Source: CACIIZ01 sp045565285 (lineage in GTDB: Bacteria; Pseudomonadota; Alphaproteobacteria; Rhodobacterales; Rhodobacteraceae). From it: a DNA stretch of 64,000 nucleotides. The DNA lies in NCBI GenBank assembly GCA_045565285.1, contig JBJLFR010000026.1, forward strand, positions 1-64,000. Direction: 5' to 3'. Shown in pieces: positions 27,165 to 35,681 of this stretch. The notes under the pieces are model-generated. The model searched no databases, had not been told where the DNA came from, and saw nothing but the letters and a program-made list of their open reading frames with translations. The stretch's first letter is position 1, and each line of letters opens with the position of its first letter. The position numbers and the translations under genes are program-made.

Positions 27165-28025
27165 TTATGAAGATTTCGCCCAATCCCAATATAGTTCTCT
27201 AATCTTTTTTGTAATAGGTCCAATCTGATAGTTTTTTTCCTTAAACGCTTTAACAGGAGTAACTTTCATCATATTCCCTGACATAAATAATTCATCAGCT
27301 TCATCAACATCTGTAAATGAAATTACTTTCTCATGAACTTTATATCCATCTGCTCTAAGATTTGAAATATGCCTATTCCTAGTAATACCAGATAAAAAAG
27401 TTCCATTAGGAATAGGTGTAAAAATTTCGCCATCTTTAACTATAAAAATATTAGCTGTAGCAGTTTCTGCAACATTTCCCATTATATCTGCTACCAAAGC
27501 ATTTGAAAAACCTTTATCTCGTGCTTCTGCTAACATCCTTGCATTATTAGGATATAAACACCCAGCTTTTGCATTAACTACATTATCCTCTAAAACAGGG
27601 CGTCTAAAACTTGTCGTAGTTAGCGTTGCTCCTAATTCAGGATCTGCCATGGGAATATCTTCTAAACAAATAGCAAAACCAGTAATTCCCTTTTTTGGAA
27701 CAATAGCTAAATCTCCTCCTTCAATTGCCCAATACATAGGTCTAATATAAATTGCTTGACTAGATTTAAATTTCTTAATTCCATCCATAATTATTTCAAC
27801 CATTTTTTCAGAAGAAACCGTGGGAGTAATCATCATTGCTTCTGCAGAATGATTTACTCTATCGCAATGAGCTTTAAGATCTGGAGCCACACCGTCTACA
27901 TATCTTGCACCGTCAAATACACTACTACCTAACCAAGATCCATGATCAGCAGCCCTCATTACATATTTATCTTCAGAATACCAAGTACCCTCAAAAAAAG
28001 TTCTTACATTTGAACCAGTAGCCAT
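27165..28025 (-). CDS. ilvE: Branched-chain amino acid aminotransferase (class IV PLP)
   Basis: Protein of 286 aa, fold type IV PLP enzyme. The Schiff-base Lys is Lys153 in NAKAGCLYPNNAR. The PLP phosphate-binding region and the ETATANIFIVKDGE segment are typical. It interconverts Leu, Ile or Val with their 2-oxo acids using 2-oxoglutarate. This subgroup (about 285 aa, N-terminus MATGSNVRTFFEG) is common in marine alphaproteobacteria. A D-amino-acid transaminase activity cannot be fully excluded. A long palindrome (28047-28079) ends 22 nt upstream of the start and may affect its expression. Confidence 0.88.
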   Translation of the reverse strand: MATGSNVRTFFEGTWYSEDKYVMRAADHGSWLGSSVFDGARYVDGVAPDLKAHCDRVNHSAEAMMITPTVSSEKMVEIIMDGIKKFKSSQAIYIRPMYWAIEGGDLAIVPKKGITGFAICLEDIPMADPELGATLTTTSFRRPVLEDNVVNAKAGCLYPNNARMLAEARDKGFSNALVADIMGNVAETATANIFIVKDGEIFTPIPNGTFLSGITRNRHISNLRADGYKVHEKVISFTDVDEADELFMSGNMMKVTPVKAFKEKNYQIGPITKKIRELYWDWAKSS

Positions 28026-28046
28026 GAAAATATCCTATATATAAAA

Positions 28047-28079
28047 ATGTAATTAGACTTTAAAAGTCTAATTACATTA
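28047..28079 (-). terminator. 33-bp near-perfect palindrome, probable terminator or attenuator upstream of ilvE
   Basis: Arms 28047-28062 and 28064-28079 are perfect 16-nt reverse complements around one central base. As RNA this would fold into a stem of about 13 bp with a small AU loop. On the minus strand the stem is followed by ATTTTTATATATA, a modest U-rich tract, so it can terminate transcription coming from the small membrane-protein gene at 28142-28555. It also sits 22 nt before the ilvE ATG, so read-through transcripts would carry the hairpin in the ilvE leader. Confidence 0.65.
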
Positions 28080-28141
28080 GTTCAATATACAATTTATATA
28101 TATTTAAAAATTTTAAGATTTAAAATTTATAATGCAAAAAA

Positions 28142-28555
28142 TTACATATAAATTTTATCAGATAATCCCCAAATCAAAATTGCATTAATTACTGTAAAAA
28201 CTGCAGGAGCAATATAACCTTCTGAAGTATATTCAACTCCTTCCATCTCTGCTACCTCAGAATTTACTGAAATATAACCTAATACAGTAAATATTAAACT
28301 TTGTATAAAGAGTATATTAAAATATACCCATGTACCTTCTGGACCACCTCGATAAATAATATACAGACCCATTAAAAATGTTGTTAATACAAAAGATCCT
28401 GCTAACCTAGCTGGTAAAAGAGCTGACTTATGAATACCATATTTCTCCATAAAGTTTTCTGTATTTAAAACAGATTGGTAAGCATAATATCCACCACCTG
28501 CTAAATTTATTAAATAAAGAATAAAAATGAACCACCCATTAAATGCCTCAATCAT
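28142..28555 (-). CDS. Unrecognised four-helix membrane protein
   Basis: Protein of 137 aa that I do not recognise. Four hydrophobic segments lie at about residues 7-26, 47-66, 76-95 and 113-131, linked by short loops, without Cys or a clear metal site. AGGAG lies a few bases upstream of the ATG on the minus strand, so the start is well supported. It is divergent from the SOUL gene at 28655 and lies upstream of a strong hairpin and ilvE. There is no signal peptide beyond the first helix. Function is unknown. Confidence 0.75.
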   Translation of the reverse strand: MIEAFNGWFIFILYLINLAGGGYYAYQSVLNTENFMEKYGIHKSALLPARLAGSFVLTTFLMGLYIIYRGGPEGTWVYFNILFIQSLIFTVLGYISVNSEVAEMEGVEYTSEGYIAPAVFTVINAILIWGLSDKIYM

Positions 28556-28654
28556 GTTAAATCTCCTTTTATTTTTTTATTTTAAACATAATAATAATGA
28601 TATAATAAAGTTATAGGTCGCTATCAACAAGTTTTTACTTACCCCATTTACTTA

Positions 28655-29290
28655 ATGTCATTTATGACTCTATTTAGAAAGAAAATGTTTATTATAATTA
28701 TAATAATTGTGAGTATAATTCCTTTATTAATAATAGGGTTTTGGCTGTTAATACCTTTATTATTAGAAAATCCTAAATATACAATCCTACAAAAAAATAA
28801 GTATTTTCAACTAAGAAAATATGACGAAATGATAATAGCTAAAATTGTTACAAATGGAGAGAGATATGATAGTTTAAGAACAGGTTTTATTCCTCTAGCG
28901 CGGTATATCGGTGCAAAAGAGAGGAGTGGGCCAAAAATTTCTATGACTGCCCCCGTTATGCAGCAAAAAAAGGGAACTAGTACTTGGGAAATTTCTTTTT
29001 TTATGCCTTCAAAATTTAATTTTGATCAATTACCTCTTTCTAGTAATAATAAAATTAAAATTACAAGAGTTCCAACCAATACTATTGCTGTAGTAACTTT
29101 TAGTGGTATTGTAAATACTGTTTTATTAGAAAAAAAGCTATCAAATTTAATCAGTTGGATTGAAGAAAAAAATTATAAAATCATTTCTAACATGGAACCA
29201 ATATATTCTTATTATAATGACCCATCCACCCCAGGTTTTCTCAGAAAAAACGAAATAATGATACCAGTTGAATTAACTGCTTCAAATTAA
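28655..29290 (+). CDS. SOUL-family heme-binding-like protein with N-terminal membrane anchor
   Basis: Protein of 211 aa. Residues 10-35 form one hydrophobic anchor (FIIIIIIIVSIIPLLIIGFW region). Residues about 40-208 are a SOUL/HBP domain with YDEMIIAKI, ISMTAPVM, ISFFMPSKF and the C-terminal NDPSTPGFLRKNEIMIPVE. Relatives bind heme or tetrapyrroles loosely, and their role in bacteria is poorly understood. With the anchor in this orientation, the domain is probably in the periplasm. It precedes dddP on the same strand with a 98-nt spacer, so it may be its own transcription unit. Confidence 0.85.
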   Translation: MSFMTLFRKKMFIIIIIIVSIIPLLIIGFWLLIPLLLENPKYTILQKNKYFQLRKYDEMIIAKIVTNGERYDSLRTGFIPLARYIGAKERSGPKISMTAPVMQQKKGTSTWEISFFMPSKFNFDQLPLSSNNKIKITRVPTNTIAVVTFSGIVNTVLLEKKLSNLISWIEEKNYKIISNMEPIYSYYNDPSTPGFLRKNEIMIPVELTASN

Positions 29291-29388
29291 TATTTGAAAA
29301 AAATTCTTATTATTTTATTTTTATTGATTTTTTTTATTCATATTATAAAATTTATATATGTGAAATTTGCCAACTATTATAGGTTTAA

Positions 29389-30726
29389 ATGAACAAATAT
29401 TTTAGAGATGCCAGAAAAATAAATCCTACAAATTTTTCTCAAGGAATAAATATAGTTAACGATGAAAATAAAGTTGAAATTGGTCCAACTAACTTAGCAA
29501 TTTCTGAATGGAAAAATTTAAACCTAGAACTTCCCAATCTAAAAATAATGAGAGAGTACAGATGGCAAAGGTTAGTTCAGCATATAAATTCGAGAGAATA
29601 TGCTGGATTATTACTATTTGATCCATTAAATATAAGATATGCTACTGATAGTACTAATATGCAAATTTGGAATATGCATAACCCTTTTCGGGCAGTATTA
29701 GTTTGCCCTGATGGATATATGGTAATGTGGGATTACAAAAATTCCCCCTTTTTAAGTAAGTTTAATCCATTAGTAAAAGAACAAAGATTTGGTGCTGATT
29801 TATTTTATTTTGCAAGAGGAGATAAATCAGATTTGGCGGCTGACAAATTTTCAAATGAAATTAGGGTTTTGCTTTCTGAACATTCAGGAAAAAATAAAAA
29901 ACTAGCAGTCGATAAAATTATGGTAAATGGTCTAAGAGCATTAGAGGCACAAGGTTTTGAAATTATGGAAGGTGAAGAACTTACAGAAAAAGCCAGATCT
30001 ATAAAAGGTCATGATGAAATTTTAGCTATGAGGTGTGCTTCTGCTGCATGTGAAAATAGTGTTTATCTTATGGAAAAATTTGCTAGAAATAACGTACCCA
30101 ATGAACAGTTAACTGAAGATGATATTTGGGCAATTTTACATGCTGAAAATATTAAAAGAGGCGGTGAATGGATAGAAACAAGATTACTTGCCTCAGGACC
30201 TAGAACTAATCCTTGGTTTCAAGAATGTGGACCAAGAGTACCAAAAAATAATGAGATTATTGCTTTTGATACTGATTTAGTTGGAAGTTATGGAATCTGC
30301 GTAGATATAAGTAGAACATGGTGGATTGGTGACGAAAGTCCTAGAAGTGACATGGTTTACTCAATGAACCACGCTCATGAACATATTATGACTAATATGG
30401 AAATGTTAAAACCAGGAGTATCTATGGAGGAATTAACACATAAAGCTCATGTTCTAGATCCTATATTCCAAAAAGGAAAATATGGAGTTTTAATGCACGG
30501 TGTTGGCTTATGTGATGAATGGCCTTCTATAACTTATCCAGATGGATTTGTAGAGGGTGCTTATGATTATCCTCTGGAAGAAGGTATGGTACTATGTGTT
30601 GAGGTATTAGCTAGTCCAGAAAATGGAGATTTTTCAATTAAATTAGAAGATCAAGTTTTAATAACTTCCAATGGTTATGAAAATTTGACTAAATATCCTT
30701 TCGATTCAAAACTAATGGGAATTTAA
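29389..30726 (+). CDS. dddP: Dimethylsulfoniopropionate lyase DddP (M24 peptidase fold)
   Basis: Protein of 445 aa in the M24 (pita-bread) superfamily. It cleaves DMSP to dimethyl sulfide and acrylate in the cytoplasm. All six residues known to matter in crystallised Roseobacter DddP (Asp295, Asp307, His371, Asp377, Glu406, Glu421) are present with a constant offset of -1: Asp294, Asp306, His370, Asp376, Glu405 and Glu420. DPLNIRYATDSTNMQ and LMHGVGLCDEWP are DddP-type and differ from prolidases. The length equals that of characterised enzymes. An HD-domain gene starts 3 nt after the stop and an esterase-like gene follows, forming a likely operon. No acrylate-processing gene (for example acuI or dddA) is adjacent. 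Confidence 0.93.
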   Translation: MNKYFRDARKINPTNFSQGINIVNDENKVEIGPTNLAISEWKNLNLELPNLKIMREYRWQRLVQHINSREYAGLLLFDPLNIRYATDSTNMQIWNMHNPFRAVLVCPDGYMVMWDYKNSPFLSKFNPLVKEQRFGADLFYFARGDKSDLAADKFSNEIRVLLSEHSGKNKKLAVDKIMVNGLRALEAQGFEIMEGEELTEKARSIKGHDEILAMRCASAACENSVYLMEKFARNNVPNEQLTEDDIWAILHAENIKRGGEWIETRLLASGPRTNPWFQECGPRVPKNNEIIAFDTDLVGSYGICVDISRTWWIGDESPRSDMVYSMNHAHEHIMTNMEMLKPGVSMEELTHKAHVLDPIFQKGKYGVLMHGVGLCDEWPSITYPDGFVEGAYDYPLEEGMVLCVEVLASPENGDFSIKLEDQVLITSNGYENLTKYPFDSKLMGI

Positions 30727-30729
30727 TAA

Positions 30730-31344
30730 ATGGAATCAAAAAAAGTTAAATTCACAGAAATGAAAGATGGTGATGAAGAAGATTACTTGTTATTAAAAGA
30801 ACTAGAAAAGCCATATATTTCAATGACTTCAGATAGAATAATTGAAGAACTACGAAAACAAGGTGCAATATCCTTGGAGGGTTATCAAATAACACGGCTA
30901 GAACATGGACTTCAATCTGGTACCAAAGCATTTAGAGATGGTGCGGATATTGACTGGATAGTTGGAGCACTACTACACGATATTGGGGATGGTCTAGCCC
31001 CTCAAAATCACGACAGAATGTCCGCAGAAGTAATTCGCCCTTTTGTAAGGGAAGAGGTTTCTTGGGTTGTTGAGCATCATGGAATATTTCAAATGATATA
31101 TTACGCCCATCATTATGGGTGGGATAGAAATGCACGAGATCAATTCAAAGATAATATTTACTTTAAATCTTGCTCTGATTTTTGCGAAAGATGGGATCAA
31201 AGTTGTTTTGATCCGAATTATAAGTATAAACCTATAGAATTTTTTGAACCAATGATTAAAGAGGTTTTTTATAGAAAAGCATATGACCCAGCAAATATTA
31301 AGCCTCAAAAAGTTGTAGGATTACCTCAAATAAAAAAAATATAA
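30730..31344 (+). CDS. HD-domain protein resembling PhnZ-type di-iron oxygenases
   Basis: Protein of 204 aa. The HD core is TRLEHGLQS (His59), LLHDIGDG (His83-Asp84), NHDRMSA (His94) and VVEHHGIF (His116/117). The H59 to H83-D84 spacing of 24 residues and the (Q/R)LEH(A/G)LQ motif match the PhnZ/TmpB group of mixed-valent di-iron oxygenases better than ordinary phosphohydrolases. However, the substrate-side Tyr and Glu of PhnZ before the first His are not where I expect them (Leu49 and Tyr52 stand there). It could therefore be an oxygenase for another substrate or a hydrolase. It follows dddP by 3 nt and is almost surely co-transcribed with it. Confidence 0.75.
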   Translation: MESKKVKFTEMKDGDEEDYLLLKELEKPYISMTSDRIIEELRKQGAISLEGYQITRLEHGLQSGTKAFRDGADIDWIVGALLHDIGDGLAPQNHDRMSAEVIRPFVREEVSWVVEHHGIFQMIYYAHHYGWDRNARDQFKDNIYFKSCSDFCERWDQSCFDPNYKYKPIEFFEPMIKEVFYRKAYDPANIKPQKVVGLPQIKKI

Positions 31345-31375
31345 TATATTTAAATCCATTATTATTGGCATTATT

Positions 31376-32326
31376 TTGAAGTATAAAAGTATCGATCCCT
31401 CAATATTTAAGTTTATTAATGAAGCAAATGAATTATTTCCCCAAAAGCCATATGAGATAGGAGCCACAAAATCTCGGGAAATTTTTTCAAAACATTCTGA
31501 AAGCTTATACCAAAAAAGAACAAATAAAATTTCTGTGATAGACGATTATTTCAAAACTGAAAATAAAATAGTCAAAATAAGGTTATATAAACCTAATAAT
31601 AATGATAAAGCTTCTGCCGGAATGATCTATATCCATGGCGGCGGTTGGATTATGGGAGATTTGAATTCTCATGATTCTGTGTGTGTGGATTTATCAATTA
31701 ACTGCAATATTATTGTAATTTCTATTGATTATTCTCTTTCTCCAGAACATCCATACCCTATAGCACTAAATGAATGCTATTCACTTTATTTGCAATATCT
31801 TAATAAAACAAACTTTTTTAAAAATCTTAATTTAAACAATATTTTAATAGCAGGAGATTCCGCTGGAGGAAATTTATCAGCTGCTTTAAATCTAAAAATT
31901 AAAAAAGAACATCTACCATTGCCAAAAGGACAAATATTAATTTATCCATGCCTATCTTTAGATTTTAATTCATATTCTTATCTTAAATATTCAGATGCAC
32001 CCATTTTAGATAGAAAAACCATGATATGGTTTTGGGAAAATTATTTAGGTAAAAATTTGAATAGCACTAATCCAAATGCAGTGCCAGAGTTAGAAGAGGA
32101 TTTGTACGGCCTACCAGACACTGTTGTTTGCACAGCTGAAATTGATCCATTAGCCTCAGATGGAATAAAATTTATAAATAAACTTAATGATAAATTTGTA
32201 GATAATGTTCATATACATGCAAAAAATTTAGTGCATGGTTTTATAAGGTTCAGAGAAGAAGGATCTCCATCAGAACATTATTTTCAATTAATTTGTAAAG
32301 AGATTTCTAAAATAATTAAAAAATAA
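31376..32326 (+). CDS. Alpha/beta hydrolase of the hormone-sensitive-lipase / acetyl esterase family
   Basis: Protein of 316 aa with a TTG start at 31376. The oxyanion motif YIHGGGWIMG and the nucleophile elbow AGDSAGGN are both intact. The acid is probably in TAEIDPLASDG and the catalytic His in VHGFIRF, completing a Ser-Asp-His triad. Relatives hydrolyse short-chain carboxyl esters. It is the third gene on the strand behind dddP and the HD gene, 31 nt from the latter, so probably in the same transcript. There is no signal peptide, so it is cytoplasmic. The natural substrate is unknown. Confidence 0.88.
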   Translation: MKYKSIDPSIFKFINEANELFPQKPYEIGATKSREIFSKHSESLYQKRTNKISVIDDYFKTENKIVKIRLYKPNNNDKASAGMIYIHGGGWIMGDLNSHDSVCVDLSINCNIIVISIDYSLSPEHPYPIALNECYSLYLQYLNKTNFFKNLNLNNILIAGDSAGGNLSAALNLKIKKEHLPLPKGQILIYPCLSLDFNSYSYLKYSDAPILDRKTMIWFWENYLGKNLNSTNPNAVPELEEDLYGLPDTVVCTAEIDPLASDGIKFINKLNDKFVDNVHIHAKNLVHGFIRFREEGSPSEHYFQLICKEISKIIKK

Positions 32327-32334
32327 ATTTCTAT

Positions 32335-32655
32335 TTAATTTATATTCAAATCTGTAGATGTTATTTCCGATTCGTAATTATAAATAAATACACCAGAAAA
32401 GTTACTTTCCTTATAAACAAAAGTCTTCTTAAGATCAGAAAAAAAATCTTGTGAATTATCTTCAAAATTCTTTAAATCCTTACTTGTTTCAAATTTTAGA
32501 TGTATAGCTACACTTCCACATTGCCCAATAGATATATTTAGAGAACGCATATTGAATTTTACAATTTTTTTTCCTAACGCTTCCGAGCAAAATGTAGCTG
32601 CAACTTTTGCTTCACTTAATCCCTGAAATTTATAATTATAAATCTTTGCATACAT
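32335..32655 (-). CDS. Unrecognised 106-aa protein next to a GAF protein
   Basis: Small soluble protein that I do not recognise. It looks like an alpha/beta ferredoxin-like fold (strand MYAKIYNYKF, helix, strand, SVAIHLKFETSKDLKNFE), possibly of the dimeric alpha-beta barrel type, but no conserved motif proves it. It begins 2 nt after the stop of the GAF gene on the same strand, so it is most likely co-translated with it. It converges with the esterase gene, stops 8 nt apart. Confidence 0.65.
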   Translation of the reverse strand: MYAKIYNYKFQGLSEAKVAATFCSEALGKKIVKFNMRSLNISIGQCGSVAIHLKFETSKDLKNFEDNSQDFFSDLKKTFVYKESNFSGVFIYNYESEITSTDLNIN

Positions 32656-32657
32656 AA

Positions 32658-33479
32658 TTATTTTAATTCTTCAAACATGTTATCTATTAAATTTTCAGCC
32701 TGACTTCCGCTTAACTTAATTTTTCTCATAGGTTTGGTTCTTAACTGCATATCAGATAGCAATTCTTTACCTTTTTGAGATAATTCAATGTTATTTTTTT
32801 CTTCCACACAAAGACCTATATCAATAAGATTTTTTGCACTACTAGAATTTACTTTTAGATTTGTAGTTAATGACATAAAAATTTCAAAATCTTTTATCGA
32901 AAGTTCATTATCAAAATTTCTAAAATTTATCAATGAATCCAAAATTTTCTTTGTTGTAATTTCTTTTTGTTCAATTCTTAAGTCAAGCAACAAAGCAATA
33001 TTTACGGTAATTTTTTTTAGTAATTCAACTTGATTTTGATTTAAGGATTTTGGTTTTTTATTTAACATGCAAAGTGTACCTAGAGCATAGTTATCTTTAT
33101 TTATAACAGGAAAACCAGCATACCCTAAAGATCCAGAACCATTTACTATTTTCGGGTGATTTTTCCATGTGGGATCTTTACTCAAATCACTTATTAATAA
33201 TGGTTCAGAATCTAAAATCACATGTGAACATAAATTGAGTGTATCTCTTGCATATTTTTGTCCATCTCTATCTTCTTCATATCCTGTCGAGGAAATTGGA
33301 CATTGAAAATCTAAATCGTAAAGACTAAAACTAGCCTTATCAAATCCAGAAATATCTTTCGCTAAATCTGAATAAATTTGAAAAAGTTCTGGTTCAGGAC
33401 TATCTATTAGTCCAGTGCTAATAACTGTTTTAGCTCTTATTTCTTCATTAGCCGGTCTTGGTGCTAATTCTAATGCCAT
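32658..33479 (-). CDS. GAF-domain sensor-like protein with C-terminal extension
   Basis: Protein of 273 aa. Residues about 30-165 form a GAF domain (LFQIYSDLAKDISG, then PLLISDLSKDPTW and GYAGFPVINKDNYALGTLCML), of the type usually fused to histidine kinases or cyclases. Here no kinase, cyclase or DNA-binding domain is attached. The last 100 residues are helical and unrecognised. AAGGA 7 nt upstream supports the start. The small gene at 32335 follows at 2 nt and may be a functional partner. The ligand (chromophore, cyclic nucleotide or other) is unknown, and there is no clear bilin-type Cys. Confidence 0.82.
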   Translation of the reverse strand: MALELAPRPANEEIRAKTVISTGLIDSPEPELFQIYSDLAKDISGFDKASFSLYDLDFQCPISSTGYEEDRDGQKYARDTLNLCSHVILDSEPLLISDLSKDPTWKNHPKIVNGSGSLGYAGFPVINKDNYALGTLCMLNKKPKSLNQNQVELLKKITVNIALLLDLRIEQKEITTKKILDSLINFRNFDNELSIKDFEIFMSLTTNLKVNSSSAKNLIDIGLCVEEKNNIELSQKGKELLSDMQLRTKPMRKIKLSGSQAENLIDNMFEELK

Positions 33480-33575
33480 TTTTTAATCCTTAATCATAAA
33501 ATTATTATTCAATTTAAATAAAATAAGTCAATACTCAGTTTTTTAATTTAATTTAATTACTTCTCGTAATTTAGC

Positions 33576-34610
33576 CTAATTGGATATAGCATCTGCTATT
33601 TTTTCTGCACTAAACCTAACTGGATCAGTAACTGGTAAATTAAGTTTTTCTTCAAGCTTATAAATTTCATTTTTAGCAGAATTATCATCTAAAATTCTAG
33701 TATCTAAAGCAATTGCTTTCACATTTGCCTTAGGAAATAAGTTGAGACTTGTAACAAGCTGTTCATTTAGACTAATCACTTCATCTAAAGGAGGTACTAA
33801 TATTTTAGTTTCACTTTCTACAACTTCCAAACCAAACCTATGACACAATACTAAGGCTGTTGGACAACTTCCTCTCATTAAAGGAAGAGTAGCTGTACTG
33901 CCTGGGTTTAGTAAAGAGCCCTGACCTTCAACAATTAAATATTTATTATTTTTATGTTTAAGCACCATTTCTTCTACAGCACCGCTGGCATAATCAACTT
34001 TAAATGCATCTAAAGGAATTCCTGTACCTGAAACACAAATTCCCGTTTGACCAGTAGCTAAAAAAACTACATCTTTATCCATAGATTTAAGAGAATTTGT
34101 TAACTCTAAGCCAGCTGTCATTTTACCAACTGCCATATCAGTACCTATCATAAGTATTCTTTCATTTGAAAGAAATGAGGCTCTAGCGGCTCCAATCTTG
34201 GGTTTATCATTTAAAGGTTTTCTTATATCCCATATCCATTGATTAGGAGCTAATTGATGTGAGAAAATGTCATTTACACTATCGTGTAGTCCATTAACTA
34301 TTGAAAGACCCTTTTCCAATGCTTTATTAATAACTTGAATCCAGTCCTCAGGAAGTCTACCTCCAGAAGGTGCTGTTCCCAATAACAATACTTCAGCATT
34401 CAAATTCAGTGCTTCCTCTAGTGTTTCTACAATAGGAATTTTTTTATCAATTTTACAAATATCAGAGACGAACTTTCCTGCTTGACAACTATCAATCACA
34501 CAAGTCACAGGATTTGAACTATATCTAATAACGCCTTCAGCCATTTTTGCAAATAAAGTTCCCATACTTCCTTCAGCATAAATTGCAGTTCTTTGATTTT
34601 TATTAAGCAT
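33576..34610 (-). CDS. dgcN: DUF1611 P-loop protein, DgcN-like (D-glutamate catabolism)
   Basis: Protein of 344 aa of the DUF1611 family. An N-terminal Rossmann-like part (about 1-130) is followed by a P-loop domain with the Walker A-like GTDMAVGKMTAG at about 153. IVEGQGSLLNPGS and LCHRFG are typical family segments. DgcN has been described in marine bacteria as an N-acetyltransferase acting on D-glutamate, working with DgcA. The start overlaps the 3' end of the DgcA-like gene by 8 nt, the same pairing as in the described systems, and this context is the main reason for the symbol. Confidence 0.75.
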   Translation of the reverse strand: MLNKNQRTAIYAEGSMGTLFAKMAEGVIRYSSNPVTCVIDSCQAGKFVSDICKIDKKIPIVETLEEALNLNAEVLLLGTAPSGGRLPEDWIQVINKALEKGLSIVNGLHDSVNDIFSHQLAPNQWIWDIRKPLNDKPKIGAARASFLSNERILMIGTDMAVGKMTAGLELTNSLKSMDKDVVFLATGQTGICVSGTGIPLDAFKVDYASGAVEEMVLKHKNNKYLIVEGQGSLLNPGSTATLPLMRGSCPTALVLCHRFGLEVVESETKILVPPLDEVISLNEQLVTSLNLFPKANVKAIALDTRILDDNSAKNEIYKLEEKLNLPVTDPVRFSAEKIADAISN

Positions 34611-35652
34611 TTATAAAAAAAGCTCCATGCCCAGGTCTATTTGTTGGAGTAACTATACCATTAACTAATTCAGCACCTGAAGTTGGATCTAGATCTAGAT
34701 TTAAATGGGAGTCTAAGTCAATGTAATCAAAAAGAGCACCAATAGCACAGCCAGCAGAAATTGAAATAGAACTTTCTCCCATACATCCTATCATTGTTTT
34801 TAAATTAAGATTTCTTGCAATCGTAATCATTTTTATTGCCTCACTCAATCCGCCACACTTCATTAACTTTAAATTGATGCCGTCAACACAATTTGAAAGA
34901 GGTAAAATATCTTTTGAATTCCTGCAACTTTCATCTACAAAAATGGGTAAAGGACGATCCTTGAATAAAAATTTTAAATCCTCTTCTTCCCCTTTGGCTA
35001 GCGGTTGCTCTACATACTCTACTCCTTTTTTATACAACCATTTTAACATCTTGTGAGCATCATCTAAACTCCATCCTCCATTAGCATCCACTCTTAAAGT
35101 GTGACAGTCTTTTTTTGTAAAATGTAAGATTCTTTCTAACATTTCCTTATCTTTATCGATTCCTTCAGGAGCACCTAATTTAATCTTAAGATTTTGAAGC
35201 ATATTTTTATTTCTTAAGTATGATATTCTATCTTCAATTTCTTCTAATGGCACAATTCCTAGCGTAACCGAAGTACTAACACTAGGTAGGTTTAGACCAA
35301 ATAATTTAAATAATGGCATATTTGCTTCTTTAGCCAGTAAATCCCATAAGGCAATATCTAGTGCGGCCAATGCGCATGGGGCTAAGTTATAATCGAAAGC
35401 TTTATCATAGTTTTCAATAACCGATAATGAAATTGATCCTGTTTCTTCTAAAAATTTTTCTATTTTTGCTTTACCTTCTATTGCACTTTCTGCACCTTCA
35501 GTTATTCCTGGGCACATTTCTCCTATACCGACTTTCTTATTTCTAGTTACAAAAACATAGAGATTTTCGGCTCCAGTAAAAGTTCCTCTGCTTATCCTCA
35601 AAGGAAATTTCTTTTTTAAAAAAATTGTCTTAAAATCTATGCTTACAACCAT
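34603..35652 (-). CDS. dgcA: Enolase-superfamily epimerase, DgcA-like (N-acetyl-D-glutamate racemase / dipeptide epimerase)
   Basis: Protein of 349 aa with the mandelate racemase/muconate cycloisomerase fold. KIKLG carries the first catalytic Lys. The metal ligands are in RVDANGGWS (Asp), EQPLA (Glu) and FVDESC (Asp), and the second Lys lies in GINLKLMKCGG. The sequence resembles L-Ala-D/L-Glu epimerases, but the immediate overlap with a DUF1611/DgcN gene favours N-acetyl-D-glutamate racemisation. Together they would turn D-Glu, from peptidoglycan or bacterial debris, into N-acetyl-L-Glu. It is the promoter-proximal gene of the pair. Confidence 0.78.
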   Translation of the reverse strand: MVVSIDFKTIFLKKKFPLRISRGTFTGAENLYVFVTRNKKVGIGEMCPGITEGAESAIEGKAKIEKFLEETGSISLSVIENYDKAFDYNLAPCALAALDIALWDLLAKEANMPLFKLFGLNLPSVSTSVTLGIVPLEEIEDRISYLRNKNMLQNLKIKLGAPEGIDKDKEMLERILHFTKKDCHTLRVDANGGWSLDDAHKMLKWLYKKGVEYVEQPLAKGEEEDLKFLFKDRPLPIFVDESCRNSKDILPLSNCVDGINLKLMKCGGLSEAIKMITIARNLNLKTMIGCMGESSISISAGCAIGALFDYIDLDSHLNLDLDPTSGAELVNGIVTPTNRPGHGAFFINA

Positions 35653-35681
35653 TTTTTTTATTCTCTTTTTTACAAAGTTAT

